DNA of 64,000 nt from Magicicada septendecula. Lineage: Eukaryota; Arthropoda; Insecta; Hemiptera; Cicadidae. Below the pieces are notes generated by a model. That model was not told where the DNA came from. It saw only the letters and a list, made by a program, of their open reading frames with translations, and did no database searches. How positions within the stretch are numbered: position 1 is the stretch's first letter; the number at the start of each line of letters is the position of its first letter. This document shows positions 9,637-20,474 of this stretch, one piece after another. A program made the translations under genes and the position numbers. The stretch spans positions 113,692,654 to 113,756,653 of the forward strand of contig CM068367.1 in NCBI GenBank assembly GCA_034769895.1. The letters run 5' to 3'.

Positions 9637-11193
9637 TCTATTTGTGCAATCCTCATAACCTTTTGGTTGATGGACATATACCTCAGAACTTACTTTACCA
9701 TTTAGAAATGCAGTTTCTTCATCCATTTGTTCAATAGTTAGACCCATTTGACAACAGTATGATAATAAAATCTTTAAAGTTTGCATTCTCGCAACAGGAG
9801 AATAAACATCATCAATTTTATCGGTTTGCTGAAAACCTCTTACAACTAACCTGGCCTTATAAGCATTGTCAGACTTTTTTGTATAAATCCATTTTACATC
9901 CAATAATTTTTTACCATTTACATTTTCAACTAATTGCCAAGTCTTATTTTTATTTAACGAATCAATTTCTTTATCCATAGCTTTTGACCAATATTTACTT
10001 TCATTGCTTTCAAGCGCCTCCTCAAATGTACTAGGAGTATCTGCTCTACAATAATTTGCAAAAATATTACTATTATATACATAATAATTTTCATATCTTT
10101 TTGGTAGATTTCTTATGCGCTCAGATTTTTTAATTTGATTTTCGTTTTCATCCCCTAGATTTTCATCTGTACCTTTAAAGCTATCATCAAGAGATTCATT
10201 ATCTGAAGATTCATATACTTCTTCATCAGATTCACATTCATTCAAGCCAATACATTTTACATTTTCTTCAACAATATCAACATGTCTAGCCACTATTATT
10301 TTTCCATTAATTAGCACTCTATAACCAACTTCACTATAACCGATCAAAATTCCCATATCAGCCTTTTTATCCCACTTAGAAAATCTTTTTTGTTCCGGTT
10401 TTCTTACAAAAACTTTACTACCGTATAAATGTAAATTTGAAACATTCGGTTTCGTCCCAAAAAATATTTCATAAGGAGTTTTCTTTTCTATAGTATTTGA
10501 TAACGTACGATTTTTCAAATAAGTAGCAGCACAAACTATTTCAGGCCAATATTTTTTATGGATTTGTGCTTCAGCTAATAAACAACGTGACATATCCATT
10601 ATCGTTCTGTTAAACCGTTCTGCGGTTCCATTTAATTCATGTACGTAAGCGGGACAATTATTAATTATAATACCTTTTTCATTAGCAAAATTATAAATAT
10701 TACCGTTTAAGTATTCTTTCCCAATATCACATCTCAAAAATTTAATTCTTTTACCCGTTAAGTTTTCACATTCATTTGCATATTGAACAAGACAATTGAA
10801 AACTTCTACTTTAGACTTCATGGTATAAACTTTAGCTATCTTACTGTAATCATCAATAAAGGAAATAAAGTATTTTTCCCCGTTTAGACCAGATGTTTTA
10901 AAAGGTCCACACACATCAGTATGAACAATTTCTAAAATATCTTTTGCTCTTTTTCTATTATTTTCAAATGGAATATTATGCATTTTATTTTCAACACATA
11001 TTTTACACTTCATGAATTCTGATTCAAGTTCATTTGGAATACCACTTAACAATTTATGTTTACACAAAATATTCAAATAATTAAAATTTACATGGCCCAG
11101 CATACGATGCCACCTTTCTTTTTTACTCATATTATCACAATTTTTATTTGCAAAATTTACCAATGACTCTACATTTTTTAATTTACTTTTCAT
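9607..11193 (-). CDS. Copia pol integrase and reverse transcriptase N-terminus (copy F)
   Basis: 528 open codons, the longest frame in the window. Zinc region H29-x4-H34 and C63-x2-C66. Catalytic core D93 (HTDVCGPF), D156 and E192, spacing D-x35-E as in integrases; the residue after D156 is isoleucine where other copies have asparagine. YEIFFGTKPNVSNLHLYG follows, then an acidic linker (about 317-352). Reverse transcriptase begins near residue 417 (KTWQLVE), with KARLVVRGF and QMDEETAFLNG (D491, first catalytic aspartate). The last residues are encoded by the private AT-rich filler. The start methionine follows a shared frameshift; the ancestral frame continued from protease. Confidence 0.87.
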   Translation of the reverse strand: MKSKLKNVESLVNFANKNCDNMSKKERWHRMLGHVNFNYLNILCKHKLLSGIPNELESEFMKCKICVENKMHNIPFENNRKRAKDILEIVHTDVCGPFKTSGLNGEKYFISFIDDYSKIAKVYTMKSKVEVFNCLVQYANECENLTGKRIKFLRCDIGKEYLNGNIYNFANEKGIIINNCPAYVHELNGTAERFNRTIMDMSRCLLAEAQIHKKYWPEIVCAATYLKNRTLSNTIEKKTPYEIFFGTKPNVSNLHLYGSKVFVRKPEQKRFSKWDKKADMGILIGYSEVGYRVLINGKIIVARHVDIVEENVKCIGLNECESDEEVYESSDNESLDDSFKGTDENLGDENENQIKKSERIRNLPKRYENYYVYNSNIFANYCRADTPSTFEEALESNESKYWSKAMDKEIDSLNKNKTWQLVENVNGKKLLDVKWIYTKKSDNAYKARLVVRGFQQTDKIDDVYSPVARMQTLKILLSYCCQMGLTIEQMDEETAFLNGKVSSEVYVHQPKGYEDCTNRMIVYIHIYV

Positions 11194-11194
11194 C

Positions 11195-12064
11195 TTATAT
11201 AGACCATTTATTCCAAGCTACAGCTGTAGTATTTCCAAAATTATCAATAATTTTTGTCATTTTACGTTTAGAAATAATCATATTATTTTCTGTTATTTTA
11301 CCATAACTTATTAAATTTGTATGAATATCTTTAGCATAAAATACATTTTGCATGTTTACTTCATTTTTCTTACCAAAAAGATCAAAGTAACTTACCACAT
11401 TACTAATTTTAGTGGCTTTTACAACTCTATTATCTCCCAAATAAACATTAACAGGTACTTTAAGTATCATATATTTATCAAAATATTTATCATCATTTAT
11501 TATATGGTCAGTACAACCGCTATCTAATAACCAATTAATGTCGCAATTATTAAACTTAACTACCTTACTATTATGCGCTTCGTGATAGTCGACCCTTATA
11601 ACCCATTCGCTCGTATCTGGATCCTTCTGCTGCGACTGAGTTGCTTGATGTGCTCTTGCAACTCGCTGACTTCGAAAATTGCCATGCCCTCTGGCGTAGA
11701 TACTTTTTTCGGTTTCTTGTCGGCCTCGTGGTGCTCGCCATGTATTGCTGCTGCCTGCCGCTTGGCCACCATATTTACAGTCTCTCTTGATATGACCAGT
11801 TTTGCCACATTGAAAGCATGTTCGCTGTTGTCGACTTTTATCCGCCATGAATGCGTTAGATTTTCGTCCAGAAAATTCATCCTTTTGATGCTTTATTTCA
11901 GTCATTTCAATTTTACTTTTCACATAATCCACAGTTTGATCTTCTTCTTTTAGTGCGTCTATTAAATCGCCTATATAACTGTATGATTCCGGCAACGTAT
12001 TTAACATATAATTTAATTTTTCTTTTTCTGACACACTAGCACCCGCGTTTTTAAGCTCGTTCAC
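11195..12064 (-). CDS. Copia gag C-terminus with CCHC knuckle and protease (copy F)
   Basis: 289 open codons, the only copy in which knuckle and protease are in one correct frame. CCHC knuckle C83, C86, H91, C96 (CFQCGKTGHIKRDC). Basic Gly/Arg-rich stretch about 109-139. Aspartic protease motif LLDSGCTDH with DSG at 181-183 (11516-11524). Ends WNKWSI and a stop that lies one base out of frame with integrase. Upstream gag is cut off by frameshifts near 12100 and 12195. Confidence 0.86.
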   Translation of the reverse strand: MNELKNAGASVSEKEKLNYMLNTLPESYSYIGDLIDALKEEDQTVDYVKSKIEMTEIKHQKDEFSGRKSNAFMADKSRQQRTCFQCGKTGHIKRDCKYGGQAAGSSNTWRAPRGRQETEKSIYARGHGNFRSQRVARAHQATQSQQKDPDTSEWVIRVDYHEAHNSKVVKFNNCDINWLLDSGCTDHIINDDKYFDKYMILKVPVNVYLGDNRVVKATKISNVVSYFDLFGKKNEVNMQNVFYAKDIHTNLISYGKITENNMIISKRKMTKIIDNFGNTTAVAWNKWSI

Positions 12065-12194
12065 AGTTTTTTCAAAATCACTGAAGAATGTCGCTGAATC
12101 AGTATAATTTTAAGTCTAAACTTTTCCAATTTATTTCTATATACAATTTGCAATGCCGTAGACTTTTTCAAATACATTTCATCAAACTTTTGAA

Positions 12195-12437
12195 TTATTT
12201 CGTACGCCGTAGTTTATCACTAATAAATTCCAATTGCTTATTCGTTATAGTACGGTATATATAGTTCATAACCTTTAAATCCTTATCATCCCACGGGTCT
12301 TTATCCTGCGCCGTTTTTGCCCGTGTTAGCACTTCATCACATTTTTTAAATTTCAAAAACAACATAATAAGTTTTTTCCACATACTATAGTCCTCTCCAT
12401 CAAACACTGGAATTATAATGTCATTGTTCTTCGACAT
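12195..12437 (-). pseudogene. Copia gag N-terminal part (copy F)
   Basis: ATG at 12437, MSKNNDIIIPVFDGEDYSMW. Ends at the common frameshift after DKLRR. Between 12065 and 12194 further gag-like sequence is readable only in other frames. Confidence 0.82.
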
Positions 12438-12526
12438 TTTCTTTGTATCACAGCATGCGACAGCACTAAAAAAAACCGATACTCACTTAAACGGCACACT
12501 TGACCACAAATTTAGTAAACCACGGA

Positions 12527-12538
12527 CCTCTGCTATCA
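12527..12538 (-). other. Primer-binding site, initiator tRNA-Met-like
   Basis: Sense TGATAGCAGAGG directly abuts the 5' LTR. It differs at one position from the complement of the usual animal initiator tRNA-Met 3' end (TGGTAGCAGAG). Equivalent sites: 3013-3024, 6550-6561, 15282-15293, 20463-20474, 25634-25645, 30808-30819, 35981-35992. tRNA assignment is inferred from family knowledge. Confidence 0.6.
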
Positions 12539-12744
12539 TGTTAAAGTGTGGAATAAAGAAATACAAGAGTTTACACTGTATAATAAAGTTTATTAACCCA
12601 TACACAAATACATACTAAATACGCAGTGCTACGGTGCGGGCGTCACTTACGGCGTCTTACTACAAACTAAAAACTATCAAACTTATACATACTTACACGC
12701 ATTACATATATTGTACAATATAAATGTATTACATATATTCAACA
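12539..12744 (-). repeat. 5' LTR of copy F
   Basis: 206 bp, no 106-bp insert, ATTTT follows at 12745. It differs from the 3' LTR at scattered positions. Confidence 0.9.
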
Positions 12745-13216
12745 ATTTTATTAATGCATTTGATTCTTCAAAATTTATACATATTTCCAGTTATGTAAGG
12801 GTCTAAATGAAATTTTGTTTGTATGATTTTTATTTGTAATTTCATAAAATTAAAAGTGATGCTTTGATAAAACAGTGTTCTTATTGAATTATTTGTCTTT
12901 TTGCTGTGTACTTTCAAAACTTGCAACTGCTGTGGATAAACCGAATTGAAGAATAATGCCCGTATTTAATTTTCTTTGTGGGCTCCATTTTCAGTGCGCC
13001 ATGAACAGGCTGACGCAACCTGTCGACGAATGAGCAAGGCGGTGTTCCTGTAAAGCAGACGAGTCCATTATATTCAGATCCAGGGATTTATTGTGAATAC
13101 CTCTTGCGGGTCGCTACTAACCTAATCCAAATCGACAACTCTTTCGTTCAATATACGAATAAGCATTGCTGAATCATGTTCGTGGGCGCCATTTTGAGTA
13201 CACCGTAAAACTGTCC
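12745..13216. repeat. Satellite monomer ending at deletion junction
   Basis: Third example of the 472-bp truncated monomer, ending CTGTCC before filler and integrase of copy G. Confidence 0.85.
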
Positions 13217-13951
13217 ATAGTATTCGATACTATAGTATTTCTTTTCTATAGTATTTGATAACGTACGATTTTTCAAATAAGTAGCAGCACAAACTATTTC
13301 AGGCCAATATTTTTTATGGATTTGTGCTTCAGCTAATATACAACGTGACATATCCGTTATCGTTCTGTTAAACCGTTCTGCGGTTCCATTTAATTCATGT
13401 ACGTAAGCGGGACAATTATTAATTATAATAACTTTTTCTTTAGCAAAATTATAAATATTACCGTTTAAGTATTCTTTCCCATTATCACATCTCAAAAATT
13501 TAATTATTTTACCCGTTAATTTTTCACATTCATTTACATATTCAACAAGACAATTGAAAACTTCTACTTTAGACTTCATGGTATAAACTTTTGCTATCTT
13601 ACTGTAATCATCAATAAAGGAAATAAAGTATTTTTCCCCGTTTAGACCAGATGTTTTAAAAGGTCCACACACATCAGTATGAACAATTTCTAAAATATCT
13701 TTTGCTCTTTTTCTATTATTTTCAAATGGAATATTATGCATTTTATTTTCAACACATATTTTACACTTCATGAACTCTGATTCAAGTTCATTTGGAATAC
13801 CACTTAACAATTTATGTTTACACAAAATATTCAAATAATTAAAATTTACATGGCCCAGCATACGATGCCACCTTTCTTTTTTACTCATATTATCACAATT
13901 TTTATTTGCAAAATTTACCAATGACTCTACATTTTTTAATTTACTTTTCAT
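13148..13951 (-). pseudogene. Copia pol integrase, open over catalytic core (copy G)
   Basis: 267 codons with the full zinc region (WHRMLGH, KCKIC), HTDVCGPF, RCDNGKEY and HELNGTAERFNR. The catalytic triad is complete, but the C-terminal domain is replaced by filler and satellite. Confidence 0.83.
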
Positions 13952-13952
13952 C

Positions 13953-14300
13953 TTATATAGACCATTTATTCCAAGCTACAGCTGTAGTATTTCCAAAATT
14001 ATCAATTTTTGTCATTTTACGTTTAGAAATAATCATATTATTTTCCGTTATTTTACCATAACTTATTAAATTTGTATGAATATCTTTAGCATAAAATACA
14101 TTTTGCATGTTTACTTCATTTTTCTTACCAAAAAGATCAAAGTAACTTACCACATTACCAATTTTAGTGGCTTTTACAACTCTATTAACTCCCAAATAAA
14201 CATTAACAGGTACTTTAAGTATCATACATTTATCAAAATATTTATCATCATTTATTATATGGTCAGTACAACCGCTATCTAATAACCAATTAATGTCGCA
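13953..14300 (-). pseudogene. Copia pol protease (copy G)
   Basis: Open from 14225 to 13953 with DSG codons at 14271-14279. One codon is lost (KMTKIDNFG instead of KMTKIIDNFG), which keeps frame. Ends at the shared stop. Confidence 0.8.
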
Positions 14301-14350
14301 ATTATTAAACTTAACTACCTTACTATTATGCGCCTCGTGATAGTCGACCC

Positions 14351-14819
14351 TTATAACCCATGCGCTCGTATCTGGATTCTTCTGCTGCGACTGAGTTGCT
14401 TGATGTGCTCTTGCAACTCGCTGACTTCGAAAATTGCCATGCCCTCTGGCGTAGTTACTTTTTTCGGTTTCTTGTCGGCCTCGTGGTGCTCGCCATGTAT
14501 TGCTGCTGCCTGCCGCTTGGCCACCCTATTTACAGTCTCTCTTGATATGAAGAGTTTTGCCACATTGAAAGCATGTTCGCTGTTGTCGACTTTTATCCGC
14601 CATGAATGCGTTAGATTTTCGTCCAGAATATTCATCGTTTTGATGCTTTATTTCAGTCATTTCAATTTTACTTTTCACATAATCCACAGTTTGATCTTCT
14701 TCTTTTAGTGCGTCTATTAAATCGCCTATATAACTGTATGATTCCGGCAACGTATTTAACATATAATTTAATTTTTCTTTTTCCGACACACTAGCACCCG
14801 CGTTTTTAAGCTCGTTCAC
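14351..14819 (-). pseudogene. Copia gag C-terminal part with knuckle (copy G)
   Basis: From 14819 the correct frame runs through CFQCGKTLHIKRDC (Gly replaced by Leu) to a TAG right after the knuckle. Downstream gag is open only in another frame (14635-14351). Confidence 0.8.
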
Positions 14820-14949
14820 AGTTTTTTCAAAATCACTGAAGAATGTCGCTGAATCAGTATAATTTTAAGTCTTAATTTTTCCAATTTATTTCTATATACA
14901 ATTTGCAATGCCGTAGACTTTTTCAAATACATTTCATCAAACTTTTGAA

Positions 14950-15192
14950 TTATTTCATACGCCGTAGTTTATCACTAATAAATTCCAATTGCTTATTCGT
15001 TATAGTACGGTATATATAGTTCATAACCTTTAAATCATTATCATCCCACGGGTCTTTATCCTGCGCCGTTTTTGCCCGTGTTAGCACTTCATCACATTTT
15101 TTAAATTTCAAAAACAACATAATAAGTTTTTTCCACATACTATAGTCCTCTCCATCAAACACTGGAATTATAATGTCATTGTTCTTCGCCAT
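14950..15192 (-). pseudogene. Copia gag N-terminal part (copy G)
   Basis: ATG at 15192, same 80 codons as in other copies, ending after DKLRRMK. Confidence 0.82.
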
Positions 15193-15293
15193 TTTCTTTG
15201 TATCACAGCATGCGACAGCACTCAAAAAAACCGATACTCACTTAAACGGCACTCTTGACCACAAATTTAGTAAACCACGGACCTCTGCTATCA

Positions 15294-15626
15294 TGTTAAA
15301 GTGTGGAATAAAGAAATATAAGAGTTTACACTGTATAATAAAGTTTATTAACCCATACACAAATACATACTAAATACGCAGTGCTACGGTGCGGGCGTCA
15401 CTTACGGCGTCTTACTACAAACTAAAAACTAACAATTTCTTTTATGAATTTGCTAACTGCTATAATTTTTTATTGTTCGACTAAGCTTTTCGTCATTACT
15501 GACATCTTCAGGTCTTAAACAACCTTAAACAATACGAAGAATAAAAACTAACAAACTTATACATGCTTACGCGAATTATATATAGGCCCCTATTGTACAA
15601 TATAAATGTATTACATATATTCAACA
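15294..15626 (-). repeat. 5' LTR of copy G with insert
   Basis: 333 bp. Besides the 106-bp insert it has a few extra bases (AGGCCCCTA) near 15585 found in no other LTR here. Confidence 0.87.
15436..15541. mobile_element. 106-bp LTR insert (copy G)
   Basis: Same insert and position as in copy D, between TAAAAACTAACAA and TAAAAACTAACAAA. Confidence 0.6.
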
Positions 15627-16198
15627 ATTTTATTAATGCATTTGATTCTTCAAAATTTAATACATATTTCCAGTTATGTAAGGGACTAAATAAAATTTTG
15701 TTTTATGATTTTTATTTGTAATTTCATAAAATTAAAACTGATGCTTTGATAAAACAGTGTTCTTATTGAATTATTTGTCCTTTTGCTGTTTACTTTCAAA
15801 ACTTGCAACTGCTGTGGATAAACCGAATTGAAGAATAATGCCCGTATTTAATTTTCTTTGTGGGCTCCATTTTCAGTGCGCCATGAACAGGCTGACGCAA
15901 CCTGTCGACGAATGAGCAAGGCGGTGTTCCTGTAAAGCAGACGAGCCCATTATATTCAGATCCAGGGATTTATTGTGAATACCTCTTGCGGGTCGCTACT
16001 AACCTAATCCAAATCGACAACTCTTTCGTTCAATATACGAATAAGGATTGCTGAATCATGTTCGTGGGCGCCATTTTGAGTAAACCGCAAAACTGTCCGC
16101 AAGTGAGAAATACGGAGTCTCTGTAAAGAATGCTAGTAGATTGTTTTTAAAATTGTCAAAATAAAAATATTGTATGCTTCCAAACTGTGTAATATTTT
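15627..16198. repeat. Satellite monomer (572 bp)
   Basis: Complete monomer between copies G and H. It has GACGAGCCC and AGATCCAGG variants shared with the monomers before copies I, J and K. Confidence 0.88.
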
Positions 16199-16404
16199 TG
16201 TTAAAGTGTGGAATACAGAAATATAAGAGTTTACACTGTATAATAAAGTTTATTATCCCATACACAAATACATACTAAATACGCAGTGCTACGGTGCGTG
16301 CGTCACTTACGGCGTCTTACTACAAACTAAAAACTAACAAACTTATACATGCTTACGCGCATTACATATATTGTACAATATAAATGTATTACATATATTC
16401 AACA
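16199..16404 (-). repeat. 3' LTR of copy H
   Basis: 206 bp, no insert, adjoining the polypurine tract. The 5' LTR of the same element has the insert, so the two LTRs of one element differ by a large indel. Confidence 0.9.
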
Positions 16405-16463
16405 CGCCTCCTTACATTTATATTGTATTTACAAATTGAATTTTACAAATACACATTTCAAGT

Positions 16464-16811
16464 TCAACTTTTCAAGTTCAGCATAGTTCGAAATCTCTCA
16501 AATTTTCTTTGCAAAATGACTTTGTAAATATATCAGCAATATTATCATCAGAATTTACCTTTACAACATTAATCATATTTTCTTTTATATATTCGTGTAC
16601 ATAATGGTAATGAACTTCAATATGTTTAGAAATTTTTTGTAAAACTTCCGTACTTTGCTAAATATATCGCTGCCGAATTATCTTCAAAAATATTAATCGG
16701 TCTTTCTAAAGTTACATTAAACAATTTTAGTAATTCTTTCACAAATTTCAATTCACTCACAGCTTCCGACAACGCTACATAATCTGCATATGTCGAAGCC
16801 TTTGTTACACA
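16464..16811 (-). pseudogene. Copia pol RNase H C-terminal part (copy H)
   Basis: Same region as 8503-8850 of copy F, but a one-base gain in the run near 16630 (AGAAATTTTTTG) shifts the frame, so no long ORF survives. Also bounded by the shared TAG. Confidence 0.7.
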
Positions 16812-17027
16812 CTATTGTTTTCTCGACTTCCAATAAATTACATTACCAAATTATCGAATTACATAACCAGTTGTGGATTTTCTGTCTAAATGGTCACCAG
16901 CCCAATCGGCATCAACATAACAATCTATAATTTCAGAATTATCATTTCTTTTATAAGTCAATTTTAAATCTTTCGTTAAATACAAGTACTTTAATATTCG
17001 CAAAGCATATTTAAAAAGTGTTTCATT

Positions 17028-17489
17028 CTAACAATTCTGATATCTACTTAAATAATTTACACTAAAGCTTATTTCAAGCCTTGTAGCTGAGCTTATATAT
17101 AATAATGCACCAATTAAATTTCTATATTGAATATTCCTTCGACAAATATCAGACTTTTCAACTTTTAAATTTACCTCCATAGGTGTATTATACATCTTAC
17201 TGTTTTGTAAATTATACTTTCTTACTAATGACTCAATATATTTAGCTTGACTTAATATTATTTCACATTTACGGAACTCATATTCTACGGTAATACCAAG
17301 ATATTTTTTAATTTTTCCAAGATCTTTCATTTTGAATATTTCTGATAAGAGTTTCTTAATATTTTGTATTTTTTCTTTGTTACGTCCACAAATTAATAAA
17401 TCATACACAAGTATTAATAAATAAATAGTATCTTTTCCATTTCCAAAAGTATATAAACAATAATCTAAATTACTTTCCTTAACACCCAA
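17028..17489 (-). pseudogene. Copia pol reverse transcriptase palm (copy H), catalytic Asp lost
   Basis: 153 open codons. The catalytic box reads LILVYDLLICG: the first aspartate of the DD pair is tyrosine. Ends at a TAG in RYQNC*NET. RNase H N-terminal sequence continues to about 16815 with another stop at the LFGN position. Confidence 0.82.
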
Positions 17490-17560
17490 ACTTATTAAAA
17501 ATTTATCAAGTCATTCATACCAAGCTCTGGGACTTTCCTTTAAACCATACAAAGCTTTTA

Positions 17561-17914
17561 TTAACTTACACACTCTATTTGTGCCATCCTCATAACCTTT
17601 GGTTGATGTACATATACCTCAGAACTTACTTTACCATTTAAAAATGCAGTTTCTTCATCCATTTGTTCAATAGTTAGACCCATTTGACAACAGTATGATA
17701 ATAAAATCTTTAATGTTTGCATTCTCGCAACAGGAGAATAAACATCATCAATTTTATCGGTTTGCTGAAAACCTCTTACAACTAACCTGGCCTTATAAAT
17801 ATTGTCAGGCTTTTTTGTATAAATCCATTTTACATCCAATATTTTTTTACCATTTACATTTTCAACTAATTGCCAAGTCTTATTTTTATTTAACGAATCA
17901 ATTTCTTTATCCAT
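17561..17914 (-). pseudogene. Copia pol reverse transcriptase N-terminal part (copy H)
   Basis: 117 codons with KNKTWQLVE, KARLVVRGF and EQMDEETAFLNG. After HQPK a one-base loss shifts the frame (KVMRMAQ in place of KGYEDC). Copies I, J and K share the loss; F does not. Confidence 0.82.
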
Positions 17915-18070
17915 AGCTTTTGACCAATATTTACTTTCATTGCTTTCAAGCGCCTCCTCAAATGTACTAGGAGTATCTGCTCTACAATAATTTGCAAAAA
18001 TATTACTATTATATACATAATAATCTTCATATCTTTTCGGTGGGTTTCATATGCGCTCAGATGTTTTTAT

Positions 18071-19129
18071 TTAATTTTCATTTTCATCCCCTAGATTTTC
18101 ATCTGTACCTTTAAAACTATCATCAAGAGATTCATTATCTGAAGATTCATATACTTCTTCATCAGATTCACATTCATTCAAGCCAATACATTTTACATTT
18201 TCTTCAACAATATCAACATGTCTAGCCACTATTATTTTTCCATTAATTAGCACTCTATAACCAACTTCACTATAACCGATCAAAATTCCCATATCAGCCT
18301 TTTTATCCCACTTAGAAAATCTTTTTTGTTCCGGTTTTCTTACAAAAACTTTACTACCATATAAATGTAAATTTGAAACATTCGGTTTCGTCCCAAAAAA
18401 TATTTCATAAGGAGTTTTCTTTTCTATAGTATTTGATAACGTACGATTTTTCAAATAAGTAGCAGCACAAACTATTTCAGTCCAATATTTTTTATGGATT
18501 TGTGCTTCAGCTAATAAACAACGTGACATATCCATTATCGTTCTGTTAAACCGTTCTGCGGTTCCATTTAATTCATGTACGTAAGCGGGACAATTATTAA
18601 TTATAATACCTTTTTCTTTAGCAAAATTATAAGTATTACCGTTTAAGTATTCTTTCCCATTATCACATCTCAAAAATTTAATTCTTTTACCCGTTAAGTT
18701 TTCACATTCATTTGCATATTGAACAAGACAATTGAAAACTTCTACTTTAGACTTCATGGTATAAACTTTTGCTATCTTACTGTAATCATCAATAAAGGAA
18801 ATAAAGTATTTTTCCCCGTTTAGACCAGCTGTTTTAAAAGGTCCACACACATCAGTATGAACAATTTCTAAAATATCTTTTGCTCTTTTTCTATTATTTT
18901 CAAATGGAATATTATGCATTTTATTTTCAACACATATTTTACACTTCATGAATTCTGATTCAAGTTCATTTGGAATACCACTTAACAATTTATGTTTACA
19001 CAAAATATTCAAATAATTAAAATTTACATGGCCCAGCATACGATGCCACCTTTCTTTTTTACTCATATTATCACAATTTTTATTTGCAAAATTTACCAAT
19101 GACTCTACATTTTTTAATTTACTTTTCAT
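18071..19129 (-). CDS. Copia pol integrase with C-terminal region (copy H)
   Basis: 352 open codons. Zinc region, HTDVCGPF, RCDNGKEY, ELNGTAERFNR and the KTPYEIFFGTKPNVSNLHLYG segment are intact, followed by the acidic linker. A frameshift after GDENEN separates it from reverse transcriptase. Private KYWTEIV change. Remnant of a dead polyprotein. Confidence 0.84.
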   Translation of the reverse strand: MKSKLKNVESLVNFANKNCDNMSKKERWHRMLGHVNFNYLNILCKHKLLSGIPNELESEFMKCKICVENKMHNIPFENNRKRAKDILEIVHTDVCGPFKTAGLNGEKYFISFIDDYSKIAKVYTMKSKVEVFNCLVQYANECENLTGKRIKFLRCDNGKEYLNGNTYNFAKEKGIIINNCPAYVHELNGTAERFNRTIMDMSRCLLAEAQIHKKYWTEIVCAATYLKNRTLSNTIEKKTPYEIFFGTKPNVSNLHLYGSKVFVRKPEQKRFSKWDKKADMGILIGYSEVGYRVLINGKIIVARHVDIVEENVKCIGLNECESDEEVYESSDNESLDDSFKGTDENLGDENEN

Positions 19130-19130
19130 C

Positions 19131-19500
19131 TTATATAGACCATTTATTCCAAGCTACAGCTGTAGTATTTCCAAAATTATCAATAATTTTTGTCATTTTA
19201 CGTTTAGAAATAATCATATTATTTTCCGTTATTTTACCATAACTTATTAAATTTGTATGAATATCTTTAGCATAAAATACATTTTGCATGTTTACTTCAT
19301 TTTTCTTACCAAAAAGATCAAAGTAACTTACCACATTACCAATTTTAGTGGCTTTTACAACTCTATTAACTCCCAAATAAACATTAACAGGTACTTTAAG
19401 TATCATACATTTATCAAAATATTTATCATCATTTATTATATGGTCAGTACAACCGCTATCTAATAACCAATTAATGTCGCAATTATTAAACTTAACTACC
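19131..19500 (-). pseudogene. Copia pol protease (copy H)
   Basis: Open from 19406 to 19131, DSG codons at 19452-19460 (DSGCTDH). Ends at the shared stop before integrase. Confidence 0.8.
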
Positions 19501-19531
19501 TTACTATTATGCGCCTCGTGATAGTCGACCC

Positions 19532-20000
19532 TTATAACCCATGCGCTCGTATCTGGATTCTTCTGCTGCGACTGAGTTGCTTGATGTGCTCTTGCAACTC
19601 GCTGACTTCGAAAATTGCCATGCCCTCTGGCGTAGTTACTTTTTTCGGTTTCTTGTCGGCCTCGTGGTGCTCGCCATGTATTGCTGCTGCCTGCCGCTTG
19701 GCCACCCTATTTACAGTCTCTCTTGATATGAAGAGTTTTGCCACATTGAAAGCATGTTCGCTGTTGTCGACTTTTATCCGCCATGAATGCGTTAGATTTT
19801 CGTCCAGAATATTCATCCTTTTGATGCTTTATTTCAGTCATTTCAATTTTACTTTTCACATAATCCACAGTTTGATCTTCTTCTTTTAGTGCGTCTATTA
19901 AATCGCCTATATAACTGTATGATTCCGGCAACGTATTTAACATATAATTTAATTTTTCTTTTTCCGACACACTAGCACCCGCGTTTTTAAGCTCGTTCAC
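19532..20000 (-). pseudogene. Copia gag C-terminal part with knuckle (copy H)
   Basis: Starts MNELKNAGASV at 20000, reaches CFQCGKTLHIKRDC and then TAG. The following basic region is open only in a shifted frame (19816-19532). Confidence 0.8.
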
Positions 20001-20130
20001 AGTTTTTTCAAAATCACTGAAGAATGTCGCTGAATCAGTATAATTTTAAGTCTTAATTTTTCCAATTTATTTCTATATACAATTTGCAATGCCGTAGACT
20101 TTTTCAAATACATTTCATCAAACTTTTGAA

Positions 20131-20373
20131 TTATTTCATACGCCGTAGTTTATCACTAATAAATTCCAATTGCTTATTCGTTATAGTACGGTATATATAG
20201 TTCATAACCTTTAAATCATTATCATCCCACGGGTCTTTATCCTGCGCCGTTTTTGCCCGTGTTAGCACTTCATCACATTTTTTAAATTTCAAAAACAACA
20301 TAATAAGTTTTTTCCGCATACTATAGTCCTCTCCATCAAACACTGGAATTATAATGTCATTGTTCTTCGCCAT
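20131..20373 (-). pseudogene. Copia gag N-terminal part (copy H)
   Basis: ATG at 20373. The normally conserved tryptophan of the GEDYSMW motif is arginine. Confidence 0.8.
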
Positions 20374-20474
20374 TTTCTTTGTATCACAGCATGCGACAGC
20401 ACACAAAAAAACCGATACTCACTTAAACGGCACTCTTGACCACTAATTTAGTAAACCACGGACCTCTGCTATCA

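Larger units (their letters stand above)
8238..12744 (-). mobile_element. Full-length Copia-type element, copy F (best preserved)
   Basis: 4507 bp on the minus strand with both LTRs (8238-8443, 12539-12744), polypurine tract, primer-binding site and all domains in Ty1/copia order: gag, protease, integrase, reverse transcriptase, RNase H. It is flanked by ATTTT. It alone keeps the FVDD reverse-transcriptase box, the codon after the knuckle (TAT, where others have TAG) and the reading through HQPKGYEDC. It still carries the common breaks: two gag frameshifts, the protease/integrase stop and shift, a TGA in reverse transcriptase near 9551 and a TAG in RNase H at 8851-8853. It also has a private replacement at 9594-9636. 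Inactive. Confidence 0.92.
13217..15626 (-). mobile_element. Truncated Copia-type element, copy G
   Basis: Same junction and filler as B and D, 5' LTR with insert as in D, but the gag knuckle region has the F/H/I/K state (GCTTTATTTCAG). It is thus a mosaic of two lineages. Primer-binding site 15282-15293. Confidence 0.9.

Noticed and set aside
12507-12538. tRNA gene next to the 5' LTR (similarity to initiator tRNA-Met)
   Set aside because: Only the acceptor-end complement matches, at the place and polarity of a primer-binding site; there is no cloverleaf.
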